Assembly (NCBI RefSeq): GCF_012911865.1
Contig: NZ_JAAXYH010000020.1
Coordinates: forward strand, 1-54,054
From: Shewanella salipaludis
Lineage (GTDB): Bacteria; Pseudomonadota; Gammaproteobacteria; Enterobacterales; Shewanellaceae
Direction: 5' to 3'
Length of the DNA: 54,054 nucleotides
A program made the position numbers and the translations under genes. This document shows positions 1 through 8,079 of the stretch, piece after piece; within the stretch, counting starts at the first letter, position 1; the number at the start of each line of letters is the position of its first letter. Below the pieces are notes generated by a model, which saw nothing but the letters and a program-made list of their open reading frames with translations, was not told where the DNA came from and did no database searches.

Positions 1-1
1 A

Positions 2-181
2 AACAACCAAGATCAGCGTGCCGATGAAGCAGAAACGCTGCATGATGAAAACCGACTTTCTGGAACGCGTGTTATTAGCCGGTTTTGCCTCTATGGCCAA
101 TTAATGCACACTCATGCGGATGCCCTGAGGTACAGTGACAACAAAGAGCAGCATTCTTATCTGGTATTAGTCAGAGCATGA
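2..181 (+). CDS. C-terminal end of an unrecognised protein, cut by the window edge
   Basis: An open frame of 59 codons runs from base 2 to a TGA at 179-181 and is still open at the left edge, so only the C-terminus of the gene would be visible. The encoded end contains a stretch reading RFCLYGQLMHTHADALRYSD and finishes LVLVRA. I recognise no family. It could be a chance open frame in AT-rich DNA. Amino acid usage looks protein-like, but only the flanking sequence can settle it. Confidence 0.35.
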   Translation, partial: NNQDQRADEAETLHDENRLSGTRVISRFCLYGQLMHTHADALRYSDNKEQHSYLVLVRA

Positions 182-314
182 TTAATATACTCGCTAATCC
201 TAAAAAATTAACGACACGCTATAACTGCTAAGCTCTGTTGAATGCTGCGAGCGATAGTTTAAGTATTACGAAACTAAAAAATTATAATGGGTATCAATGA
301 GGAGTCGAGAATCG

Positions 315-791
315 ATGTCAGATAATTTTTTTGAGAAACATGAATTTTCTATGGGCATGTTTGCCGCCGGCATTGCGGGCATCATGTTCATCATGTTTGG
401 TGGCGGCATGGCATCTTTTCTGGTTGTTTTGTCGATGCAGAAGTTACTCGGCGAGTTTACATCGACGGAGTTAGTGTCATATGTAGGCATTCTCGAATTA
501 ATAATGAATTTTTGCATTGTTGTGCCAAACATATTGATTCTTCGAGGTAAACCCCGAGCCGCCAAGGTGAACCAGGTAAACATCTATTTCCAACTTGTCT
601 GTTACTCGCTAGCCGCATTGACATTGGAACACCAAAATAAGTGGTTTTGTCTAAGTTTTGTTATTTTCCCGCTGTTGGCAAACTGGTTGATGGCATCGGC
701 TAAATACCAAGCGTGCCTCGCTTATCATGAGGCCCTGCGCAAAGACCCAATAGGCTTTCGCCGCAGCCTAGCAAAGAAAATGTTTGAGTAG
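315..791 (+). CDS. Small multi-pass membrane protein of unknown function
   Basis: Predicted product of 158 residues beginning MSDNFFEKHEFSMG. A GAGGAG Shine-Dalgarno at 299-304 sits about 10 nt before this ATG, which favours it over the ATG at 297. Hydrophobic segments lie at about residues 9-40 (glycine- and methionine-rich), 55-75 and 95-130, so three or four membrane spans are likely. The tail is basic. No family is recognised. The surrounding DNA is AT-rich compared with the window from 2200 onward, which suggests an acquired segment. No operon partner is evident; the next gene is on the opposite strand. Confidence 0.6.
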   Translation: MSDNFFEKHEFSMGMFAAGIAGIMFIMFGGGMASFLVVLSMQKLLGEFTSTELVSYVGILELIMNFCIVVPNILILRGKPRAAKVNQVNIYFQLVCYSLAALTLEHQNKWFCLSFVIFPLLANWLMASAKYQACLAYHEALRKDPIGFRRSLAKKMFE

Positions 792-1020
792 CGCTCAGAG
801 CCCAAGAATAACCGACACATTGGCTCGAGACATTGGCTATAGAAAAACCAAAGACAGGCCAATCAAAACTTTTTCTCGGCGGCAAAGCAGTTCGCTTTTC
901 TTGGCGCTCGCTCGCAGCTACCGCCATGCGATACGCGCCCATGCCACCAAAGGTCTCTGGCGCAACAGTGCCTCTGCTGGTGTCCCCCTCAGGCTTTCTC
1001 GTTCCCGAGCTGTAATGACT

Positions 1021-2094
1021 TCATTCGTAATAGGTCAGCGTATCCAACAAAGCTTCGCTGTGGTTAAAAATGTCGTCAACTCTATCAATGGGATGACGGG
1101 TTTCATTCTTATCTTGATCCATCAGACCCAGGTACTTTTGTTTTCCATTGAAATGTAGTCGGCACAAAGGTTTACGATTGTTATCATCAAGCAGCACACC
1201 GAAATAACTCTGTGTGTCTCTGGCGACCACCCGACTGACTTCAACTTTTTGCCTGAGAATGGCTTTTACTACGTTGTACCCCTCTATTTCATCCTCGGTG
1301 GTAAAAACCTTAATCTTGTCTTCAGCGCCACTGTCGGGCTCATTATCCACGACTGACGCTATTGGTTCGTCAGTGGATTTGTCTCCTATCGCTGATTTAA
1401 GACGTTGGTTAATGCTGTCACTCAAGAATTGCCGCAATGCCTTAGAGGTAATGTCAGCAAACTGTAACTTTACTTTCGCTGTCAGCGTGCCGTCGTAAAC
1501 CCGTGAAGCGAAGAATTTAATGAACTCTTCCTCCGGAGCCTTGAATTGCTCACCCAGCAACTTTTTAATGTCGCTTAAATATTTTAACTCACCCGCAGCA
1601 CTCACTATCGACTCAACATCGAATGAGGTCTTAGTGAGTTTTTTTACTTCAGGGATAATATGTTCATCGATGTTTTCAAGATCCAGAACCAGAAATGGTT
1701 TTTCATCCATTTTGTTGGGGGCATCCAGATCTGTGAAGAATAAATATTGCGCCCCATTGGTGAGAATGGCCAACCTGGCATTAGACACAGAAAAATACCT
1801 GAACAACTGGCCTGCGTGACTTATTGTCAGCTTTTCATTGTATTTCTTACACTCGATCAATATTTGAACGACACCATCTTTAATCAGCGCATAATCAACC
1901 TTTTCACCTTTCTTCGTCGGTGTATCCGCCGTGTACTCGGGCACGACCTCATCAGGATTGAAAACATCGTATCCAAGTACCGAATGGAGAAATGGCATTA
2001 TGAGTGCGTTTTTAGTGGCTTCTTCGGTCTGCAAGCTATGTGAAATTTGTGGGATACGCTTGGCCAGTGCCTGTATTCTTTCAATAAAATCCAT
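1021..2094 (-). CDS. Type I restriction HsdR N-terminal-like nuclease domain protein
   Basis: A 357-residue protein whose first 170 residues look like the HSDR_N_2 nuclease domain: E24 in TEEATKNALIMPFL, D67 in KVDYAL and E81-x-K83 in LIECKK form a PD-(D/E)XK-type active site. The C-terminal third (EDKIKVFTTEDEIEGYNVVKAIL onward) resembles the region that follows this domain in stand-alone family members. There is no helicase motor, methylase or specificity subunit nearby, so it is not a complete restriction system. AAGGAAG precedes the ATG. Similar orphan proteins are common in islands and prophages; DNA binding or cleavage is inferred from the domain only. Confidence 0.75.
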   Translation of the reverse strand: MDFIERIQALAKRIPQISHSLQTEEATKNALIMPFLHSVLGYDVFNPDEVVPEYTADTPTKKGEKVDYALIKDGVVQILIECKKYNEKLTISHAGQLFRYFSVSNARLAILTNGAQYLFFTDLDAPNKMDEKPFLVLDLENIDEHIIPEVKKLTKTSFDVESIVSAAGELKYLSDIKKLLGEQFKAPEEEFIKFFASRVYDGTLTAKVKLQFADITSKALRQFLSDSINQRLKSAIGDKSTDEPIASVVDNEPDSGAEDKIKVFTTEDEIEGYNVVKAILRQKVEVSRVVARDTQSYFGVLLDDNNRKPLCRLHFNGKQKYLGLMDQDKNETRHPIDRVDDIFNHSEALLDTLTYYE

Positions 2095-2196
2095 TTTTCT
2101 TCCTTGCTGTTATTGGTGCAACTTATTTATAACAGCATGAAATACTGAATAATGCGAACAAATTTCAATCAATAGTATTCATTGCATGGAAAGGCG

Positions 2197-2844
2197 TCAG
2201 CTTCTGTCGCTCAGAGCCAGCTTGATGCCGAAAGACACGAACACCACGCCAACGCTGCGATTCAGCCAGTGACCCATGGCGGTGCTGGCCTTGATCTTAC
2301 GGCTGGCGAAGGATGCCGAGATCGCCAGGAAGTGGCACCAGAGCATGCCATTGAAATTGAAGATGGCGCCGAGGAGGATGAAGGCCAACGCCTTGTCCGG
2401 CGCCTCGGGGGCGATGAACTGGGGCACGAATGCCAGGAAGAACAAGGCCACCTTAGGATTCAACACATTGGTGAAGAAGCCCTGCACAAAGATGCGCCGA
2501 TAGGAGAGCGCCAACAGATGAACGGGCGCTTCGGCGGCACCGGCACTGCCTGGCTTGCGCTTGCTGAGCAGCAAGGTAACTCCGACATAGAGCAGATAGG
2601 CGGCGCCTATGAATTTGACCAGAGTGAAGGCCCAGGTAGAAGTCGCGAGAATGGCAGACAGACCCAGGGCCGCCGCCAAAATATGAATGCAGGTGCCGGC
2701 ACCTATGCCGAGTGCGGCGGCCGAACCCGCCCGCCAGCCCTGGCTGGCGCTGCGCGCCATGATGAGCAAGGAATCCGGGCCGGGTGTCATGTTGAGCAAC
2801 AGGCCTGAGACGATAAACAGCAGCAGATCTTGGGTTCCGAACAT
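2197..2844 (-). CDS. LysE/RhtB family amino-acid exporter
   Basis: A 215-residue inner-membrane protein with about six hydrophobic segments. It has the family N-terminus, LLLFIVSGLLLNMTPGPDSL, in which the NxxPGPD motif is diagnostic. The family exports amino acids or their derivatives (lysine, threonine, homoserine lactone) driven by the proton gradient; the substrate cannot be read from sequence. Length is typical. It appears to be a single-gene unit, with a 102-bp gap to the nuclease-like gene on one side and a 344-bp noncoding stretch on the other. Confidence 0.9.
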   Translation of the reverse strand: MFGTQDLLLFIVSGLLLNMTPGPDSLLIMARSASQGWRAGSAAALGIGAGTCIHILAAALGLSAILATSTWAFTLVKFIGAAYLLYVGVTLLLSKRKPGSAGAAEAPVHLLALSYRRIFVQGFFTNVLNPKVALFFLAFVPQFIAPEAPDKALAFILLGAIFNFNGMLWCHFLAISASFASRKIKASTAMGHWLNRSVGVVFVSFGIKLALSDRS

Positions 2845-3188
2845 GATGTATTCCTTGGGCAGTTAATCCGGTTATGGAAAGACCAAGAACGATAATTTAC
2901 GCTTAAAATCGTCCCGAGACACGCAAAATTTGCTCATCTATTGCCGCAGGGCAGATGCGCGATCGAACTGTTGCTCTGGCATGGCGGCATGGCCGCCCAG
3001 TCACGGCGACCCCGCACGCCAGTGCACTTACTCTATAGCCCTGGCTCTACAGCCCTGACTCAACAGCCCTGACTCAACTGGAGTTTCCGGGGAAAGCCTC
3101 GGCCGGACGACGGAGCCGCCGTCCGGCCGAGGCCTGAAGCTTGGAGCTTGAAGCCTGGAGCTTGGAGCTTGGAGCCTGAAGTGACGGG
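2845..3188. repeat. Noncoding stretch with tandem repeats and a strong hairpin
   Basis: No gene was found. At 3031-3072 there are three imperfect 14-bp units (CTCTAYAGCCCTGR type) followed by a partial fourth. At 3096-3109 and 3120-3133 a 14-bp perfect inverted repeat encloses a 10-nt loop; it lies downstream of the minus-strand YCII gene and could end its transcript, although it lacks a clear U-run. At 3134-3182 seven 7-bp units of the form YTGRAGC run up to seven bases short of the YCII stop codon. Confidence 0.8.
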
Positions 3189-3575
3189 TTAGAGGCTAAC
3201 CTCGTGATAGCCGAGGTTATTCTCGGGCTTTAACTCCCGCACAGGGCGCACTTCAACACAACCGTAGCGCGCCGGGGGGATCTTGGCCGCCAGGGCGACG
3301 GCTTCGTTCAAGTCCCTGGCTTCCAACAGGTAATAGCCCGCCAGTTGCTCCTTGGTCTCGGCGAAGGGACCGTCGGTTGTCAGTAACTTGCCGTCACGCA
3401 CTCGCACGCTGGTCGCCGTTTCCACCGACATCAATGGATTACCACCAAGAAAATGCCCGGATGCCTGCATGCCTTCGCCGCAGGCGATGCATTCACGATT
3501 GAGCGCATCCCACTGCTGTTGCGACATCTGGTTCATGGCGGCTTCCTGGTAATATACCAGTGCCAGATATTTCAT
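3189..3575 (-). CDS. YCII-related (DGPF domain) protein
   Basis: A 128-residue protein with the family hallmark DGPFAETKEQLAGYYLLEA near the middle and an N-terminal MKYLALVYY strand. The small dimeric alpha/beta fold is known, but the biochemical role of DGPF proteins is not. CAGGAGG precedes the ATG. It is the last gene of a minus-strand set, 68 bp after a second DGPF protein that follows an ECF42-like sigma factor. DGPF proteins are the usual partners and targets of ECF42 sigma factors, so the context supports co-regulation. Confidence 0.9.
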   Translation of the reverse strand: MKYLALVYYQEAAMNQMSQQQWDALNRECIACGEGMQASGHFLGGNPLMSVETATSVRVRDGKLLTTDGPFAETKEQLAGYYLLEARDLNEAVALAAKIPPARYGCVEVRPVRELKPENNLGYHEVSL

Positions 3576-3643
3576 TTTGCCTCCTGCATTGAGTTAAAAA
3601 GTGTATTTTAAGCCATTCAAGGGACCTTCCCTGAGTGAACTTG

Positions 3644-4498
3644 CTACAGCTTGTAGTTGCTGTTGACCATCCAGGGGATCCCATAGGCGTCGACCAGCAT
3701 GCCGAAGCCTTCGGCCCAAAAGGTCTCGGCGAAAGGCATCTGCACCTGTCCGCCTTCCGCCAACGCGTCGAAGATGGCTTGTGCCTGTGGCAAGCCATCG
3801 ATTTGCAACTGCACGAAGAAGCCCTGCGGCGCCAGATAGCGGCCCGTTGGCACGTCCGACCCCATCAGCATGCCGCCGCCGAAGGAGAGACAGGCGTGCA
3901 TTATCTTGTCCTTGTCGCCGGCCTGAGCGCCGGCTGCGTCACAACCGGCGTTGGTCTCCGGCATTGCAGGCATGTCGGCGAAACTCGCCATCATCTGGAT
4001 CTTACCGCCGAGCAGCCGCTCATAAAAGCCAAAGGCCTCACGGCAGTTACCGTTAAAGTTGAGGTAAGTGCAGGAACCGGTGGCTTGGTTATGCAGTTGG
4101 CCGAACACTTCCTCCGTGTGCTTTATCCCTTCACCCGGTTCGAAGTCTTCCAGTTCGAACATGCGCCTCAGCTCCAAACGGGCATTGCCGTTGGCATCAA
4201 GACTCGGCCACTGCCGCATCCACGCCAACGCTTCTTCCCTGTCCTTGACCTGGATGATGGTGTAACCCGCGACCAAGGCTTCAGACTCTGCGAAGGGACC
4301 ATAGACAACGCTGGGATCCCCGTCGGTAAAGCTGATGCGGGCTCCCTGGGCGCTGGGATGCAATCCCTGGCCGTCCACCAGCACCCCGGCGTGCAGCAGT
4401 TTCTCGTTGAATTTTGCCATGTCAGAAATCAGTTGATCGCTTGGCATGATCCCTTGCTCTGTGTCTTTATCGGCTTTTCTGATCACCATAAATCTCAT
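3644..4498 (-). CDS. DGPF domain fused to a PhnB/glyoxalase-like domain
   Basis: A 284-residue two-domain protein. Residues 1-115 are a YCII/DGPF domain with the motif changed to YGPFAESEALVAGYTII. Residues 140-284 are a PhnB-type vicinal-oxygen-chelate domain (CTYLNFNGNCREAFGFYERLLGG at the start, FGMLVDAYGIPWMVNSNYKL at the end). These domains usually occur as separate genes in sigma/DGPF clusters, so the fusion itself suggests they act together. AGAGGAG precedes the ATG. An ECF42-type promoter match lies 35-61 bp upstream. The enzymatic activity is unknown; PhnB-like domains often lack metal-dependent catalysis. Confidence 0.88.
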   Translation of the reverse strand: MRFMVIRKADKDTEQGIMPSDQLISDMAKFNEKLLHAGVLVDGQGLHPSAQGARISFTDGDPSVVYGPFAESEALVAGYTIIQVKDREEALAWMRQWPSLDANGNARLELRRMFELEDFEPGEGIKHTEEVFGQLHNQATGSCTYLNFNGNCREAFGFYERLLGGKIQMMASFADMPAMPETNAGCDAAGAQAGDKDKIMHACLSFGGGMLMGSDVPTGRYLAPQGFFVQLQIDGLPQAQAIFDALAEGGQVQMPFAETFWAEGFGMLVDAYGIPWMVNSNYKL

Positions 4499-4532
4499 TG
4501 TCTTGCTCCTCTTGGGTTAGTTCTGCCCAATA

Positions 4533-4559
4533 GTCGAACCGGCGCAGACGATTTCGACA
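4533..4559 (-). promoter_or_regulatory. ECF42-type promoter ahead of the DGPF genes
   Basis: On the minus strand TGTCGA (4554-4559) is followed after exactly 17 bp by CGAC (4533-4536). The motif described for ECF42-dependent promoters is TGTCGA at -35 and CGA/TC at -10. The site lies between the sigma gene and the DGPF fusion gene and points at the latter. I found no equivalent motif in front of the sigma gene. The match is seen in the sequence; use by the neighbouring sigma factor is inference. Confidence 0.65.
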
Positions 4560-4598
4560 CAGATAAGAAAAATAATAAGAAAAATTGAGCTATTTTTT

Positions 4599-5870
4599 CT
4601 ATCCGACTGCTGCATCCCCGGATTTCCCGCGTCCGGCACACTCACACTCGCGCAGACGAGCATAGAGAAAGCGCTGCTCACTCGCCTGCCGGCATAGCGC
4701 CAAGGCGGCCCGGTAGTCGATGGCGGCCTCGCCGAAACGTTGCAGCCGGCGCAGCAGATCGGCCCTGGCGGCATACATAAGGTGATAGTCGGCCAATTCC
4801 CCCTGGGCTATGAGGTTGTCTATGAGGGCAATGCCGGCCAAAGGCCCGTCGGCCATGGCCACCGCCACGGCGTGGTTGAGAGCGATCACCTGGCTCGGGT
4901 AGCGCTCGAGCAACAGCTCATACAAGCCGAGGATCTGGCGCCAATCGGTTTGCCGGTAGCTGACGGCCTCTGCATGGACGGCGGCGATCGCCGCCTGCAG
5001 GCTGTAATAACCGGCGCCGCCCGTCCGCAGCGCCTTGGTGGTCCAGTCTATGCCTTCGGCGATCTGCGCCTTATCCCACAGGGATCTCTGCTGCTGTTCG
5101 AGCAGCACCAAGTCACCGTCCGCATCGACCCTGGCCAGGCGACGCGAGTCCTGCAGCAACATCAAACCCAGCAGGCCCATGGCTTGGCTGCAACCTCCCG
5201 GCAAGAGCGCACACAGCCAGCGTCCCAGGCGGATGGCTTCGGCGCTCAACTGAGCGCAGAGCAAGGTATCACCCGAGCTGGCGCTGTAGCCTTCATTGAA
5301 CACCAGGTAGACCACCTGCAACACGGCATCGAGGCGGGTCTCGAGCTGCGCCAGTGGCGGGACTTCATAGGGGATGTTGGCGTCGCGGATCTTGTTCTTG
5401 GCCCTGACGATACGCTGGGCTATGGTCGGCGCCTTGACGATGAAGGCCTTGGCAATTTGCTCAGTGGTGAGGCCGCACACTTCCCTCAGGGTCAATGCCA
5501 ACTGCGCCTCCCTGGACAGGGCAGGATGGCAGCAGACGAAGATCAACCTCAGCCTGTCGTCCTCTATCTCGGGGTCGTCCCAGGGATCCAAGCTGGCCGA
5601 TTGCGACTCCAGCTCGGTCAGCTGCGGCAGGAGTTGCTGTTCGAAATGGCTGCGACGCCTGAGCTGATCTATCGCCTTGAAGCGGCCGCTGGACACCAGC
5701 CAGGCCATGGGATTATCCGGTATTCCCTGCCTGGGCCACTGCTGCAACGCCGCCAGGCTCGCCTCCTGCAGCGCCTCTTCGGCCAGGTCGAAATCCTTGA
5801 GCAGCCGCAGCAGGGTGGCAAATACAGCCCTGGCATGTTCCTTCAGTATTCCTTGGATGGGGTCGTTCAT
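4599..5870 (-). CDS. ECF42-like RNA polymerase sigma factor with C-terminal TPR-type extension
   Basis: A 423-residue sigma-70 family protein, about twice the length of a simple ECF factor. Residues 1-75 form region 2 (LLKDFDLAEEALQEASLAAL, then the KAIDQLRRRS helix). Residues 120-165 form region 4 (LTLREVCGLTTEQIAKAFIV). The remaining 250 residues, starting near YLVFNEGYSASSGD, form the helical extension characteristic of ECF42 members, which is thought to replace an anti-sigma factor in control. The start at 5870 follows AAAAGG; an upstream start at 5918 is open but has no better ribosome site. It lies directly upstream of two DGPF genes and a matching promoter. Confidence 0.9.
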   Translation of the reverse strand: MNDPIQGILKEHARAVFATLLRLLKDFDLAEEALQEASLAALQQWPRQGIPDNPMAWLVSSGRFKAIDQLRRRSHFEQQLLPQLTELESQSASLDPWDDPEIEDDRLRLIFVCCHPALSREAQLALTLREVCGLTTEQIAKAFIVKAPTIAQRIVRAKNKIRDANIPYEVPPLAQLETRLDAVLQVVYLVFNEGYSASSGDTLLCAQLSAEAIRLGRWLCALLPGGCSQAMGLLGLMLLQDSRRLARVDADGDLVLLEQQQRSLWDKAQIAEGIDWTTKALRTGGAGYYSLQAAIAAVHAEAVSYRQTDWRQILGLYELLLERYPSQVIALNHAVAVAMADGPLAGIALIDNLIAQGELADYHLMYAARADLLRRLQRFGEAAIDYRAALALCRQASEQRFLYARLRECECAGRGKSGDAAVG

Positions 5871-5974
5871 TATGCCTTTTGCACTCGGAGGCAGACATGG
5901 GATACCTGAGACTAGCATAAAAATATGCTTGAAAATAAACCAAAAATATCGACTGACCCGGCGGTTGTCAGAGT

Positions 5975-6007
5975 GGGAGTGAACCCGCCGGCACCGGGTT
6001 CACTCCC
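5975..6007. repeat. 13-bp inverted repeat between sigma gene and ABC operon
   Basis: GGGAGTGAACCCG (5975-5987) and its exact reverse complement (5995-6007) enclose a 7-nt loop. It lies 22 bp beyond the end of the minus-strand permease gene. It may act as a terminator or mRNA stabiliser for the efflux operon, but no U-tract follows on either strand. Confidence 0.55.
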
Positions 6008-6029
6008 ATTCCCACTCTTAAGCAGGGGG

Positions 6030-7163
6030 TCAGTCGAGGCGCTTGGAGAAACGCAGGCTGGCGACCGTGAGTCCCAGGCAGGTGAAACCCAGCAGCCAGA
6101 GGGCATCGAAGCCGAGATCGCTCACTCGGGCCTCCCGCAGCACTATGGCGCGGGACATGCGCATGAAATGGGTCGCAGGCAACGCCTCGGCGATCCACTG
6201 GGCGGCGACCGGCATGGCCTCATAGGGAAACATGAAACCCGACAGCAAGATCGACGGCAGCAAGATGAAAACCGTCATCTGCATCGACTGCAGCTGGGTC
6301 TTGGCTAGGGTGGAAATCACCAGCCCCAGGCTCAGGCTGGCGCAGATGAACAGCATGGCGGCCAGCGCCATGGAATCCAGGCCGCCGCGGATAGGCACGG
6401 CGAACAGCAGGTGCCCGGCACTCAGTATGATGCTCACCTGGATGAAGCCCACCAGCACATAGGGCATGATCTTGCCCAGCATCAGCTCCATGGGCCTGAC
6501 CGGGGTGGTGATGAGAAATTCCATGTTGCCCTGCTCGCGCTCGCGCACTATCGCCGCCGAAGTAAACATCACCATGGTCATGGTCAGTATCACCCCCAGG
6601 AGGCCGGGCACTATGTTGACCACCGAGCGCTGCTCGGGGTTGAAATACTGCACCACCTCGAAACTGGGCACCTGGGTTTTCAGCTCCAAGTCCAGGACTT
6701 CGTCCAGTGGCATTTGTCGCAATGAGCGGATAGCCGCGGCCACCACAGTATCCGAGCCATCCACCAGCCATTGGCCGACGGGCTCGGCCAGATAATGGCC
6801 GCCAGCCACCGCCGGATGGCGGAGTAAGCGCTCACCCATATCCGGGGGCAGGTATAACACCGCCTTGACCTCACCCCGGGTAATGGCGGCTTCCGCCTCC
6901 TGCAGACTCGGGTATCTGGCATGAAAGTCCACCACCTGGGTGGCTGCCACCGCCTGGACCAGGGGGCGGCTATAGCCGCTGTCACTCAGGTCCACCAGCC
7001 CGGCCGGCAGGTGACGGGCATCCGTGTTGATGGCATAGCCGAACAACATCAGCTGCACCAGGGGGATCATCACTATCATGCCGAAGGTCATGCGATCCCG
7101 CGACAGCTGCCTCAGCTCCTTGATCATGATAGCCAGTATTCTCGCCAGCATCTTAGCCAACAT
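6030..7163 (-). CDS. ABC-2 type transporter permease (YbhS/YbhR-like)
   Basis: A 377-residue inner-membrane permease with one N-terminal span, a large periplasmic loop (about residues 40-175) and five spans in the C-terminal half, including AAIVREREQGNMEFLITTPV, the typical ABC-2 signature. The start at 7163 is supported by GGAGG six bases upstream and overlaps the ATPase gene by 11 bp, so translation is probably coupled. Only one permease is present, whereas the related E. coli Ybh system has two different ones, so this pump would have to work as a homodimer. It is the last gene of the operon. Confidence 0.92.
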   Translation of the reverse strand: MLAKMLARILAIMIKELRQLSRDRMTFGMIVMIPLVQLMLFGYAINTDARHLPAGLVDLSDSGYSRPLVQAVAATQVVDFHARYPSLQEAEAAITRGEVKAVLYLPPDMGERLLRHPAVAGGHYLAEPVGQWLVDGSDTVVAAAIRSLRQMPLDEVLDLELKTQVPSFEVVQYFNPEQRSVVNIVPGLLGVILTMTMVMFTSAAIVREREQGNMEFLITTPVRPMELMLGKIMPYVLVGFIQVSIILSAGHLLFAVPIRGGLDSMALAAMLFICASLSLGLVISTLAKTQLQSMQMTVFILLPSILLSGFMFPYEAMPVAAQWIAEALPATHFMRMSRAIVLREARVSDLGFDALWLLGFTCLGLTVASLRFSKRLD

Positions 7164-8079
7164 GGCGGCCTCCGGTGCAAGTGACGAACACATCTTCCAG
7201 GCTGGGCCTGACTTCCGCAAGGCTCCTGCCAGCCACTCGCGAGCCCAGCCAGGCGGCGGGTTCGGCCACATCGCTGCGCACCAGTACCCGCAGCCGGCTG
7301 CCGATCTGTGCCGCCGACAGCACTGCCTCCTCGGCGATCAGTTGTTGCTTGAGGGCGCGCAACCCTTCACCCGCCACTTCCAGCACCCTGGCTCCCATGG
7401 TCGCCATCAATGCCTGTGGCGAGCCGTCGGCACGTTTGATGCCGCGTTCCAGAATCGCCAGACCATGACAACGCTCGGCCTCATCCATATAGTGGGTCGA
7501 CACCAGAATGGTGGTGCCCTGGGAGCAGAGGTCGAACAACCGCTCCCAGAACTCGCGGCGATTCTCGGGATCGACCGCCGAGGTGGGTTCATCGAGAAAC
7601 AAGAGCTCGGGTTTATGCAGGGTCGCCGCCGCCAGTGCCAGTCTCTGTCTCTGACCACCGCTCATGGAACCAGCCATCTGCCTCTCCTGCCCTTCCAGGG
7701 TGTAGAGTGCCAACAGCTCCGCCAGCCGCGCCTTGGCTTCGCGGCGACTGAGGCCGTAAATCTGAGCCACGAATTCCAGATTTTCCCGCACCGACAGATT
7801 CTCATACAGGGAAAACTTCTGGGTCATGTAGCCGATGCGGCGCCTCAGCTTCTCTTCCGCCCCCGGCAGTGTCTCCCCCAGCACCCGGATCTGGCCGGAA
7901 GTTGGCCGCAGCAAGCCGGTCAGCATGCGGATCGAGGTCGACTTGCCGCAGCCATTGGGTCCGAGAAACCCATAGATGCTGCCCTTGGGGATCGCCAGAT
8001 CCACCCCATCCACTGCGGTCAAATCGGCAAACATCCGGGTCATTCCCCGGGTCTCTATGGCGAGTTCATGGCTCATCAT
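7153..8079 (-). CDS. ABC transporter ATP-binding protein of a drug-efflux type system
   Basis: A 308-residue cytoplasmic ATPase with Walker A GPNGCGKST (about residue 40), the signature MSGGQRQRLALA (about 140) and Walker B LLFLDEPTSAVD (about 160), followed by the switch histidine in STHYMDEAE. Length is that of a single ATPase unit, not the doubled ATPase of YbhF. Its start overlaps the stop of the adaptor gene (ATGATGA), and its end overlaps the permease start. It would power export through the downstream permease; the substrate is unknown, although Ybh relatives are linked to drug and cation efflux. Confidence 0.94.
   Translation of the reverse strand: MMSHELAIETRGMTRMFADLTAVDGVDLAIPKGSIYGFLGPNGCGKSTSIRMLTGLLRPTSGQIRVLGETLPGAEEKLRRRIGYMTQKFSLYENLSVRENLEFVAQIYGLSRREAKARLAELLALYTLEGQERQMAGSMSGGQRQRLALAAATLHKPELLFLDEPTSAVDPENRREFWERLFDLCSQGTTILVSTHYMDEAERCHGLAILERGIKRADGSPQALMATMGARVLEVAGEGLRALKQQLIAEEAVLSAAQIGSRLRVLVRSDVAEPAAWLGSRVAGRSLAEVRPSLEDVFVTCTGGRHVG

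Noticed and set aside
4740..5909. A 389-codon open frame on the plus strand opposite the sigma factor gene, and many similar long frames elsewhere
   Set aside because: They are antisense shadows of GC-rich coding genes: low-complexity composition, no ribosome sites, and the opposite frame encodes a recognised protein.
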